DNA of 64,000 nt from the NCBI GenBank assembly GCA_963920765.1, contig OY987250.1:14686409-14750408 (forward strand), in the 5' to 3' direction. Source of the DNA: Ulota crispa. Lineage: Eukaryota; Streptophyta; Bryopsida; Orthotrichales; Orthotrichaceae. Shown piece by piece: positions 10,869-21,028 of this stretch (its first letter is position 1; each line of letters begins with the position of its first letter). The notes under the pieces are model-generated. The model was not told where the DNA came from, searched no databases, and was given only the letters and a program-made list of their open reading frames with translations. Position numbers and translations under genes: made by a program.

Positions 10869-11594
10869 GGTACACCTATGAAACAAGAATAGGTCAAAAT
10901 CAAGAATCCACATTTATATTGCATAAAATATTCATTTTTGAGTAATTTTTTTTTCACTCTTCCTTATCCTTGTTTTTGCACATATTGAGCTTAATTTCTC
11001 AAGAAATTCCCCACACCTTATAGTCTAAGTGGCTTATTTTAATTGTTTATGGTATTTCTACCTTAGAAGAGAGTTCAATCTAGCAAGACAAGTCAGCGCC
11101 ATAGGAAGATTAGTTCTGCTAAAAACCAAAGTGATATATGTGAACAACGCTCCTAACAATGATTATTGTTGCCGCACTGGTGCAATCTAGGGAAAGCGTT
11201 ATTTGCGCATGATCCCAGGTGCGAATGCCCTCACCCTAAATGCTTCAAAAAAATTTAAAGCAAATTTTTCCATGCAAACCTTGGTTTCTTGTCACTTTAT
11301 TTCTATAGTGCAAATTTTTATGCCTTGCTACTGCTTCTTACAAGCGCCAGGTGAGAATTGGGCTTTAGCCACTTTAATGATCACTGGTTCAGACTCTATC
11401 CCAAGTTCCAGTTTACGAGGTCCCATGGGATTTCAAAATCCCATCTTTATGGGTCACAGAAAGAAGAGTGTAAGTGGGACTTGGAGTCACGTAGTATGAG
11501 TGCTAAAGTCCCAAGTTGAAGTCCCAAGTTCCATCTTTCTTGTCATGTCTCAAGTGGTTTATGTATTATTTGTTTCGTTAACATAAGGATTATA
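10869..11594. other. Spacer with a degenerate copy of the CCGGTTCAGA repeat
   Basis: Bases 11385-11560 contain CTGGTTCAGACTCTATCCCAA and several AAGTCCCAAGTT-type words, matching the element at 24495-24814 in diverged form. The open frame at 11203-11499 falls partly in this repeat and is not called as a gene. Confidence 0.4.
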
Positions 11595-12247
11595 TTAACC
11601 CCTAAGTGCCCACGGCCTGTTTTGAGCTTCTAGGAATTTGCTCTAAATGAACTAAAAGCCAACATTTTGATAAGTTATATCAAAATTTTCTTTAAACTGT
11701 AACCGTACAAATTCAAACTAGATATGTTAAACATCACATAGGAAAAGAAACACAACAATACCACTTATGGATTGAAAGATTATAATGTTTGATCAAGAGG
11801 GTGTTAAAACTACAAAAATGACTTCATGTCTTTCAATCCTCTTTTCACATGCCAAATCTAAAATGTTGGTCACCAAAAAATATGAGGTTAAAGGACACAA
11901 CATACATAACTCCAATCCATTTACGACTTTTCAAAATCTCTTTTACAAATTTTTAGAATGAGTTTCTAGTGTGAAACTTTCTCCAAGATCTAGTGTATTT
12001 GAAGCTCATTTTCATGAGCTCTCAACACTAAAAAAGTCAAGATTGCAATGGACACCCTTGCAAAAAATCTTAAATAGAAAATTCACAATCAACAATTTCC
12101 AAAATTGGGCTTTTAATGCTAAAACTAGACTTCAAAAATAATAGTTCTAAAATTAAAAATACTAAAAATAGTAGCTTAGTTAGGTTTTATTGAACTTCTA
12201 AATATTGTTGGCACCAAAATGTGGTGCCTTGGGCATTTAGGGGTTAA
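11595..12247. mobile_element. TTAA-bounded piggyBac-like element, 653 bp (twin of 37033-37684)
   Basis: Begins TTAACCCCTAAGTGCCCA and ends TTGGGCATTTAGGGGTTAA, with TTAA on both flanks. It is collinear with the element at 37033-37684 over its full length, with clear high identity by eye. Both contain the landmark AAAAAGTCAAGATTGCAATG. The 119-codon frame that is open in the twin is interrupted here. Confidence 0.85.
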
Positions 12248-12609
12248 TATGCTCTCCACATAGTTAACTAGAGTTCACTAGAGTTTATACTAATAGACGG
12301 ATCCCATAGACCAATAGTAGAGAAGGCCTTTTACTTTCTATCTTTACTCTTCCTTGTATATAATGGGGAAACTTACTTGGAATAATATTCTTGTTACTTC
12401 TTTCTCCTTATATACTTTGGTTATATGTTGTTTTGTATCTGTGTTTTCTATTCTCAACATGTTTTAGATAATACTCTCTCACCTTTACTAATCATGGATC
12501 TAAGAACGTGACACACCCTTTTAGTGCTTCTTCTTGTCATGGCTATTAAGCATGTCATTGTCAACGTTATGGTGTTGCAAAAGCTTATAATTTTCAACAA
12601 AATTTTGAA

Positions 12610-13932
12610 TTGATGATGATGATGTTTTATACTATTGGGAGCGGTAGGTATAGTTCTTCTAGGACTATTTGGCAAATTCCAAGGGTTCAAGGATTTTTGG
12701 AGCAATTCCTTTTTGGTTTTTATATGAAGAGTATGTTTCAAGGTGGAATGAGGGTAAGTAAGACCACTTTCAATTATTTATGTGATCATTTAGGCCTTGT
12801 TTTGCTTTAAAAAATAAAACTCTAAGGGATAGTATTTATGTTAATACTAGAGTTGCTATAACTCTCTCGCGCTTAGGGTCCAGAAATTCTTTAGCCGTCA
12901 TTGGTAACCTATATGGAATTGGTGTCAGTACAACTTTGGAGATTGTAAATGAATGTTGTGTGGCTATTAAACAGCATTGGAGGTCTTTAGAGTCTCCTAA
13001 ACCAACTTTATTCCGTATTCAACAAATATCTAAGGAGTTCAAAGATTTACATGGTATTCCATACATTTTAGGTGCTATTGATGGTAGTCATATTCCTATT
13101 TTAGCACCTTATGAAGATCCTATAGCATATTATTGTTGCAAAGGGTTTTATTTTGCTCTTCTACAAGGTGTGGTAGATGCAAATTGTAAATTTTGGGACT
13201 TTGATTTTGGGTGGGCTGGAAGAATTCATGATTGGGCATTATTTCAAAAACTAAGTTAGGGAATAATACAATGAGAGGTGTTCTTTGACCGTACAAGTTC
13301 ATAGAAGATGCAACTTATCCTATGAGACCTTGGTTTATTCACCATTTAGGGGGAAAAAGAGGGACTTTCTAGAGAGAAAGCTCATTGGAATTTTTTCCAA
13401 TCTAGTACTAGAATGGTTATTGAGAGAGCATTTGGGATTTCAAAGGATAGATGGCGGAATTTGTAGAAGAAGATTGATGTTCCATTGCAAAATGTACCAA
13501 ATCTAGTGACTGCATACATGTGTTTGCACAACTTGTGCATTATGGAAAATGACAACTTCAACATGACTTGGGCAAAAGAGGCAAAGGAAGACCTATTACA
13601 TTTAGCCAATAGCGTAATGGGGGATTTGCAAAACACTAGTGCATTCAATGTGCTAAAAAGTTATTTGAAAGAAATGAGGAGGTTGCAAGGACAAATTCTA
13701 GATGTTGAGAATATTGAAGAAGAAGATGAAGACAAAGAAAACACCAAAACAAACAAAAACAAAGACAACATTGGAGGTCAAGAATCTAGAAAAAGACCGT
13801 GATGAAATAACAAAGATAGTGTTACAAGAAGCAACAAAGGTATATGAAAGGATGGCCAAAAACTTCTATAAAGAAAAACTAGCAAGCAAATCAACCTTCA
13901 CTTTTGAAGATAGCTCTAGTTTAGATTCTTAG
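12610..13932 (+). pseudogene. PIF/Harbinger transposase (HARBI1-like, DDE_Tnp_4), decayed
   Basis: The N-terminal helix region is read near 12840-12960 (TRVAITLSRLGSRNS ... GNLYGIGVSTTLEIV). The catalytic core follows: GAIDGSHIPI at about 13073 (first Asp), HDWALFQ near 13226 (second Asp), YPMRPWFIH near 13320, and MVIERAFG near 13410 (catalytic Glu). The end is LVTAYMCLHNLCIMEND and a charged tail. These pieces sit in several frames with stops between them (one after HDWALFQKLS, another near 13350, one in the RWRNL block), so the gene is broken in at least three places. Clear TIRs were not found at the edges. Confidence 0.82.
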
Positions 13933-13957
13933 TAAACACTATAAGGGAAATAGTGTC

Positions 13958-14936
13958 TTAACCCCTCATTGTCTAAAGGGATGGAAAGTGTTCTCTTCTA
14001 CTCCATCACTTCTATTTGAAGTGTTGTGGCTTTTGAGTTTATTATTCGATTTCAATAAAATTTGTTGGAAAAGTTGCACATGTTAATGTAGTTTTTATGA
14101 TGGAATTTTTAGATCAATCTAAGATACATGGAGTTTTTAAAGGCCATCCAAAGTTCATAGGGTCAATTTTAGTTCACTACACTGCATTATGATGGTTGCA
14201 ACTTTAGAAGCTTGTATTTTTTTCATCAATTATTTATTCTCAAAGAGACTAGTTAGATTTTATTTCCCTTAAACTCTAGAAATTTTAATAAAATTTTCAA
14301 GTCAATCCAAATTTCCTTGAATGTTTGGGAGCAATTCAAAGTTCACAAGTCACACATTTATACATTACAATGAACTTTGGTGGCTTATAACTTCTTCATA
14401 GATACTTTGTGCTCAAAATCTATTATTGGAAATGTTGAGTATAGTAGTCTTGTTATTGTGGTTCTAGTTTCATATCAATCTGCAAAGTCATGAGTGAATG
14501 AGATGCATTTTAGTAGAGGGAGGTTTAGTCATACATGAGAAATTTTGCTACTTTTTCACAATTTTATGACATTTCAAAACAATTTCTCAAACAAAATGAG
14601 TACATTGATTGATTATTTTTTTCACCAATGTGTTTGAATATTGGTTTGTATCACTTTTCATTTTAACTTTTTTTCATTTGAGTAGTTTTAGAAATCAAGT
14701 TTCACCTCCACATTTGTTTTTAGGAAGCTTTAAGCATCATTTTGCAACACTAAAATATTGTACTCTTCCAATGTATGTGGTCTGATGACCCCAAATTTGA
14801 TCCACATCATCTACAACATGCTTGCTACAAGATTGTATGGTTGAGATTTTCATACTCCACTAGCATTTACACTCATAGCACTTGAAATGCAAGGATGCTC
14901 TAAACCCCCTTTGGACTTTAGGCAATGAAGGGTTAA
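13958..14936. mobile_element. TTAA-bounded piggyBac-like element (979 bp)
   Basis: Begins TTAACCCCTCATTGTCTAAA and ends TTTAGGCAATGAAGGGTTAA, an inverted repeat of roughly 18 bases, with TTAA on both flanks. No protein is encoded. It lies just 25 bases after the Harbinger fossil and is the longest TTAA element in the window. Confidence 0.78.
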
Positions 14937-15530
14937 TTGACAAACACATGACAAAATTTGTCAATCGTGCTGTCAATTAGAAGACCTTAATTTGGTGACA
15001 TAGTTGACGACTTCTTGTCACTATGTTTGTCAGTTTTGTCATGCATCCATGTCAAAGGGTCTCCTCTTTTAAATTTTTTGACCAATGGCTATGTGGCATC
15101 ATATGCAAATGGTTTGTAACTTGCAAGTTCCATCCCTTTTTCAGTTCAAATTGAAGGTGGTTTGTACGCACAGTTTTTTGTAGCATCATAGGATTTTTTT
15201 TTGTAGGCAAAATACATTCATTGGCCTTCTTTGAAAATATTCAAATAATCATTGACATTACTTGATTATTGCATGGAGTTGGATTAGACAATACCTCAAA
15301 TTTGTTTAAATTGTGGCCTCATTTTTTGAATTTATAAGAATTTTAGGAAAGCCTACTCTGCAATGCAATTTCTATTATTGCAATTTGGTATATTTTGAAT
15401 TTTTTTCTTCCACTCTCTGTATAGGCTTGAAGCTCACACCTTGCCAGCAGCAAGAAGTGCACATGAAATTGAGGCATACATACCTAAAATTTCTCTATTA
15501 CACAATCCATTTGGTGATGGGGAATGTTAT
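14937..15530. other. No gene recognised
   Basis: AT-rich sequence. Around 14938-15040 words of the type TTTGTCA/TGACAAA repeat in both orientations, perhaps a small eroded foldback. The 74-codon frame at 15313-15537 has no recognised similarity. Confidence 0.3.
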
Positions 15531-15760
15531 ATTGTGAGCACGGATTCATGAGCCGTGAGCCGTGAGCTTAATTTTTTGTCAAAATATTAAATTTTATCTA
15601 TAAATGTGTATATAGGACCTTATAATTGCACATTATAAACATTCATTTCTTGATTTTCTTTTGTTTTTTAAGTTTTTTCATTAATTTTGAGCTCAAAATT
15701 GATTCCAGCTCACAAAATCTTGGCTCACTACTCATAGGCTCACCACTCTACGCTCACAAA
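15531..15760. mobile_element. Small TIR element with GTGAGC-rich ends (about 230 bp)
   Basis: The left end has TTGTGAGCACGGATTCATGA and repeated CCGTGAGC. The right end has GGCTCAC, ATAGGCTCAC and ACGCTCACAAAA, the inverted counterparts. The subterminal GTGAGC motif repeats several times. The body is AT-rich and non-coding. Target duplication was not resolved. Confidence 0.5.
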
Positions 15761-15789
15761 ATAGCTTACCTCATTTGGTGATCTACCCT

Positions 15790-16284
15790 CTCTAGTAGCT
15801 AGTTTATTCTTTCAAAATGTTTGATTAATCCGGTACTATTCTCCACCATCTTCTCAAAAATGTCAAGTGCTCTACCTTGAAAGTTTTGTTTACCTTTAGA
15901 AGAAGGTGGAGTGGATTGGGTGCTGGATTTTGGAATGGTATTGTCTTGAGAAGAACTCCCTTCAACCATGTCTGCAATAGTTGCAATTGCTCAAACATGA
16001 TTCTTCACTTGGCCAATTTGATGCCACCATCAAATCATGCTGCTGTAAAATTTGCAGTCATGGCAATTGTTGCAAGAAACCCCATTTGCTACTTTATCTT
16101 CTTTGTATTGTTTGAACAAGTACAAGAATTTCTTCTTGCAAGCAAAGCTCGATTTTGAGAAGTTTGGTATTACAACAAGCATCTTTGTATGCAGCCTCAT
16201 CCAAGAGTCAATCCCTAACAAAAGACAAACAATCACAGCATAATATTTGAAAAAAAAGGCAGTACTCATTTTGCACAAACACAC
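15790..16284 (-). pseudogene. Possible MYB/SANT-like partner protein of a Harbinger element
   Basis: The minus-strand frame reads WMRLHTKMLVVIP, then SFACKKKFLYLFKQYKEDKVANGVS, CHDCKFYSSM and, in the next frame, WWHQIGQVKNHV followed by a Ser/Pro-rich tail. This layout (trihelix-like helix, a K-x2-F-x-LFKQYKEDK helix, then Ser-rich) resembles the DNA-binding ORF of PIF/Harbinger elements. It is broken by a stop and a frame change. A second minus-strand block, 17566-17810, with a Lys-rich end (SKKHAAPKRAPSKK), may be a piece of the same gene. The assignment is tentative. Confidence 0.33.
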
Positions 16285-18037
16285 CCAAGTTTAAGCCTCC
16301 TCCCCACATTAATATGCATTATCCTTCTTGTTTGTCTCAACCTCTCGCACACCCTCACAATGTATCCTTATATCTAGCATTTACCATAGATATTGCTATA
16401 ATCATGCACAAGGATTCGAACCTAAATTTCTTTGAAACCTATTGATAGCGAGCGTGTTTTGCTCCACAAATATTAGATCTTAGACTCTCAAGTCAAAACA
16501 CACTCTTGGCATTAATGCACAAGCACTCATAGTCTAGCTTTGACATTATCCCCATTTAAATGCCACAAAAGCTTCAACAACATTATTTGAGGGGCAAGCT
16601 TGAGCTAGCAACTTAAAACAATTACCAACCCTAACTTGTAACTCCCCACATTCACAGTGCAAAGTTTTGAAACTAAATAGTGAATTCAAGTAGAAACTTG
16701 TACTAAAATGGAAGTCACCAAAAAAAGCAATATGATAAGGTTTTATTCATCCTCATAGATTTGTAAACACCAAGGTTATGTGTCTTACACATTTAGGGTT
16801 CAAATTCAGTATGTGAGTTCTCATTGATACAACAAAACTATTATGTGAGAGTCAAATAATAAACTTGGAACACTTAACCTAATTCTATGTGAGCTAAGAT
16901 GATGCATGTGAAGACCGCTTCTTTTTTGCTGAAGTCTACAATTTTTCACAAAACTTATAATTTTGAATGTGAAGCAAGTATCCTAAGCTTGGAGATTTTG
17001 CAGAATTTTAAATACACTCATGAAGAATATTTAAACAAAATTGGAACACTTGAAACCACACCTTGTTTTTTTCCATTTTGAACAAAGATAGGCTTCATCT
17101 CTCCTCAAAGCGCAATCAAAGTCTCCACCTTGCTACTCTAGGTTGGGAGCAGATTCAGCAGGTCTCTGTCAAATCAATTGTTATTTGAGAAAAACTCAAT
17201 TAGGCATCTGATTTCATAATTAAACAAGATTAGGCACTTTCTAAAAAAAATATTATTATTTGGCATTCAACCAATTTTTTAGTAGAATTAAGCCTTTTTC
17301 TAAGCATCTTCCACTTTCTAAAATTAGCCCTTGGTATAAAATTTGCAGTAGATTGAGCCCTCTTGGAGTCAAGCTTGACCTTCCATTGTTAGTAAGCTTA
17401 ATAACTCTTATAATATTTGACATTTCAATTTTTTGATTTGTTTGACATTGGGCACTTTTGAAGAATAATTTATAGAATAATTAGGCAAAATTTTGGGGAA
17501 TTAATTTATGCCAAATTTGCTACCAACCTACAGTATTATGCCAACTTGCCTTTGATTCATCATCATCATCTCTTTCTGGTTTTTCTACTTTTGCAACTTT
17601 TTTTAGAAGGAGCTCTTTTGGGAGCAGCATGCTTCTTAGAAGAAGAGATGATCTTTACTTCTTCGTCACCTGTAGGATTTCCCTCTTGCACTTCACAATC
17701 CTCACTTTGAAGAAGAGTTGTGAAGGTTGTAGACTCTAAAAAATCTTCATTGCGACCTTCATAAACCTCTTGGTTGCCATTCAAAGAGTTTAGCACAAAA
17801 CATTCCATCCTTTGAAAGAAAAAACGACAACAACAATGCACAAACAATTTGAGTACAGAAGGGTGAACAGTAGAGCATTGACACAGAAATAGAAGAGAAA
17901 GGAGAGAGAAACAAAAGAGCAACAAAAAAAATAAAAACAAAAGAGACAACTAGGAGCAGGCAAGGATTTGGAGAACAAGGGCACGCTCCCTCCAGCAACC
18001 TAGATTGCTTCTTACAAGATCACTTTACCAAAAATAA
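16285..18037. other. Decayed repeat sequence without a clear gene
   Basis: At about 16730-16803 the sequence resembles the right end of the 653-bp TTAA family (AAGGTTTTATT ... ACACATTTAGGGTTCAA) in diverged form. Short open frames at 16899-17081 and 17566-17998 have no clear family. Long Phe/Leu-rich minus frames near 17760-17998 reflect an A-rich tract, not a protein. Confidence 0.3.
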
Positions 18038-18268
18038 AAGACGGGACTTGGGCTCCAACTTGGATCTGCCAAAATGCTTAAGTCAATTTGGGTGTGAAGT
18101 CCTTTTCTAGCGCCAACTCTTGAAAAGTGCTGCCATGTAGGCGCCCACTCAGCAAGTTCAATGTGGGACTTGGGCCTTTGAAACGCAATGTCCCATCTTC
18201 TACCTTTCCACCAATCAAATTCTCAAATTGAAGTGGAACTTGGGACGTGGGATACAATCTGAACCATC
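18038..18268. repeat. Degenerate copy of the CCGGTTCAGA repeat, reverse orientation
   Basis: It contains GGGACTTGGGC twice, CCAATCAAATTCTCA, and ends with GGATACAATCTGAACCATC, the counterpart of the left end of the element at 24495-24814 (GGTTCAGACTATGTCCC, TGAGAATTTGATTGG). The TIRs have eroded. The next transposon starts three bases later. Confidence 0.5.
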
Positions 18269-18270
18269 TC

Positions 18271-18518
18271 TTAACCCCTGAGCGCCCAAGGGGCCAAAAT
18301 ATGGCCTCTCAGTTTTCAAAAATTTCCTTGTTTGACCATTATAATTTTTTCAATGGTACAGTGAAAGGACATGTCCTTTTCCTTGGAGCTTCGGGCCTAT
18401 GTTCACTACCAATTGGTACAATCAATTTTTGTGGATCTCTTTTAAGTGAAAATTTGATTGGAATGAGTTCCAAAGGGTTTGGATTTGCGTGAACTTGTGC
18501 TGGGCATTCAGGGGTTAA
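18271..18518. mobile_element. TTAA-bounded piggyBac-like miniature element (248 bp)
   Basis: Begins TTAACCCCTGAGCGCCCAAG and ends TGGGCATTCAGGGGTTAA, with TTAA on both sides. It is homologous end to end to the element at 48622-48868 (same length within one base, same GGGGCCAAAATATGGC interior). Confidence 0.82.
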
Positions 18519-18519
18519 A

Positions 18520-18825
18520 CACCATATTTGTTATAATGAGAGTATTCTAGTGAAATGAGAGGTAAAATACCCGCAATTCAAAAAAATATATGTCAATTTG
18601 ATGAAAGGTCTTAGATCAATTCAGCTCAATTTGAGCTAAAATGACATAAAACCTTTTGCATTTGACCTAAAATTGAAAGGTTTTATGTCAATTTAGCTCA
18701 ATTTGAGCTAAAATCTCTAATTTTAATGGAAATCGGTGATTTTGGATGGAAATTGGTGATTTTGGTCAAATTCTAACAAATTTATTTTGAGAACTCCCCA
18801 TTCTCTCATTATAACAAATATGGTG
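18520..18825. mobile_element. Miniature TIR element, CACCATATTTGTTATAATG family (306 bp)
   Basis: The ends CACCATATTTGTTATAATG and CATTATAACAAATATGGTG form a perfect inverted repeat, continuing into GAGAG/CTCTC. The interior has short inverted blocks around AGCTCAATTTGAGCT. It abuts the TTAA element at 18271-18518 with one base between. A second copy lacking one TIR sits inside the Cactin remnant at 29453-29685. Confidence 0.8.
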
Positions 18826-18870
18826 TTCTTAATATCACATCCAAAGATTTGCCTGCCAAATCATAGTGAC

Positions 18871-19010
18871 TAAGGTAGGAGGCTTGAATTCTGTTCAGGC
18901 TCTAATTGCGTTTGGCTTTAGAAATGGCTGACATTTGAGGTGAAATATCTAGTACTTTGGTTGATGAGTTAGGTAGGCTTAGATAGACGGTTTATGAGCC
19001 TCTTACCTTA
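18871..19010. mobile_element. Short TIR element, TAAGGTAGGAGGCT family (140 bp)
   Basis: Starts TAAGGTAGGAGGCTTGAA and ends TTTATGAGCCTCTTACCTTA. The outer ten bases match the 410-bp TAAGGT family, but the inner part matches the repeats at 22952-23243 and 62397-62690 (GGTTTATGAGCC). No coding capacity. Confidence 0.65.
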
Positions 19011-20086
19011 CAAATTTCAAATCTCACTTTCAAACTCTATGTAAGCATGATAAATTAAGAGTTTTGAAATGTACAAATAAGGTATTGAGTTGTTTTTTTG
19101 TCTTGTAAGACTAACTTTTTCTATGAAGTCTTCAATAGGATAGGGGGTTCTTGAATAAGATGGAGTTATGAAAGGGGCTGTTTTTTTTGGCCTCTTAGCC
19201 CCAGACTTGATTGATAGTTTTGATTTTAACCAACTGACTTTTGTCCCTCCAAATATTCTCCTCATCTTAAAAGACATGTGGGGTTTCTTTGTAGTTGAAC
19301 ATGACTAAAAAGATTACCTTGGTTATGATAGTAAGTATAGATTTTTGGTATTAGTTGGAAGGTGTATTATAGATGTGGACAAGAAGATTCATTCCTCACT
19401 CAAAATCTTCTCATGTAATCAAATTTTCACCAAATCTAAAACCAAGTACATATTTTAAAGCTTAGAAAAGAGGACAATATGCATTAAATTTTGAAGAGTA
19501 AACTACTCTAACTCCATGCACTTAACTCATATTTATCAACTTCTAATCTTCCACCAATAAATTTTTTAGCTTTTAACCACCTTATAGAGCTTGAAATTGC
19601 CTCAACTCAAGCAAGTCTCTTCTAGATAGAAAGAGGGACACAATGCACTAAAATTTGACATGAATCATATTAGAAGAAGTGTTAATAAAAAATATTTGAA
19701 AAAAACATCAAATAAAAATAAAAATACTTTTAAAATCATTACAAGTCCACATCAGTCTATTACCAATATGTTCTCAATTCTTAAAGCTTTCAAGATATGT
19801 AATCATTAGTGAAGTACTGATTGCATGGGAAGGGATCTTGTGGTTCCCACCTCTACTTATGAAAGTTTTAAACTTTGATTTAATCAATTATTTGGGATTT
19901 GGAGAGTCGATTTTGACTAAGACCCTTAATGTTTATTAGTTGAGCTTAAAATTCTAAATCAAAATTGAACAATTCATTTAAAACAAGTAAAGATGCTCAC
20001 TCTTACACGTAAAGATGCCTTCTCTAGAAACATTTGGATGAAAGAGAAACCTACTTGAGTATTTGGCAGCTAAATTATAAGCAAAC
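19011..20086. other. No feature recognised
   Basis: AT-rich sequence of about 1 kb. The minus frame at 19017-19277 has no recognised similarity. No inverted repeat or transposon end was identified. Confidence 0.3.
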
Positions 20087-20515
20087 TAAGGTAGGAGCAC
20101 CTAATTGCAGCACTAGCCGTTTTCCAACATCTAAAATTAAACCTAAAGTAGATAGATATGCACCCAAACAAGACACGAATGCACTCAAACAAGACACAAA
20201 TGTACCCAAATCAGACACGCAAGTTGACATAAGGGAATAGAAATTGTGTAAGTGACAATTTTTGATTGGGTGTGACATGCACATGACATGGTCTTGTTGT
20301 TGTCATTTTTTCAGGGGTCTAGTGTCTACAATAGGTAAGTCTAGGGAGTTGTCTTCAACAATTCATAATTTATTCATATGATCTCAGAAAATTCCAAAAA
20401 CAATTTTCCTTGCATCTGTATCCATTTCGTAACAAGCCCATGCCATGAGATTCTCAGAAGACCCTCCCAATTACCACATCTGAGGTAAGTGTCGCATTTG
20501 GGTGCTTCTCTCTTA
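20087..20515. mobile_element. TIR element, TAAGGT...ACCTTA family (about 429 bp)
   Basis: The left end TAAGGTAGGAGCACCTAAT pairs with the right end ATTTGGGTGCTTCTCTCTTA. The whole unit matches the element at 26368-26790 in inverted orientation (shared GTTGACATAAGGGAATAGAA, GGGTCTAGTGTC). A short internal tandem encodes repeats of the type AAACAAGACAC. Confidence 0.7.
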
Positions 20516-21028
20516 TAAGATTGTCCCGGTTACAATTGATGAGAACAAGATCACTATAAATATATCATATGCACTTTGTTACGTGTCACTTTTACATTCA
20601 TAAAGTACACTCAAAAACAAACCAAGCTTCTAAGCACTCTGCCACAAGTCAACTTCCTCATTTCGCACTCTACATCATAAAAGCAACAAAGCATCCATCA
20701 AGTTTTACCTCTCTAAACAAAGCCAGCAATGTCTTAATTAGAGCTAGCGGGAGGAAACAAGTGTAGATTCTGCATCTTCTAGGAGTGGAAGGATTTCTAT
20801 AGAAAGTGAACTCTCACAAAATTGAAAAAGTCAGGTAGTCTCTGTCCCTGTGAGACAGAGCAAACCGACGCCAACCTATCACGAAACATGTAATAGAAGT
20901 CTGCTTGGGAGAATGAAATGAGGTGGAAGACATCCCGGATTTTGTTCCCAAACCTGGTGACTACCTTAAAGCTGAGCCGTGTCTACAAAAAAAAAATGAC
21001 TTCACATTGTTCACGTCACATTAGCTTG
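20516..21028. other. Downstream flank of the TPR gene
   Basis: No gene was recognised. A short hairpin, CTCTGTC...GACAGAG, lies at about 20838-20860. The stretch would hold the 3' UTR of the minus-strand TPR gene whose stop codon ends at 21029. Confidence 0.35.

Noticed and set aside
17566-17998. Hydrophobic minus frames suggesting a membrane protein
   Set aside because: The Phe/Leu run comes from an A-rich tract on the plus strand; only the Lys-rich end is kept as a tentative transposon piece.
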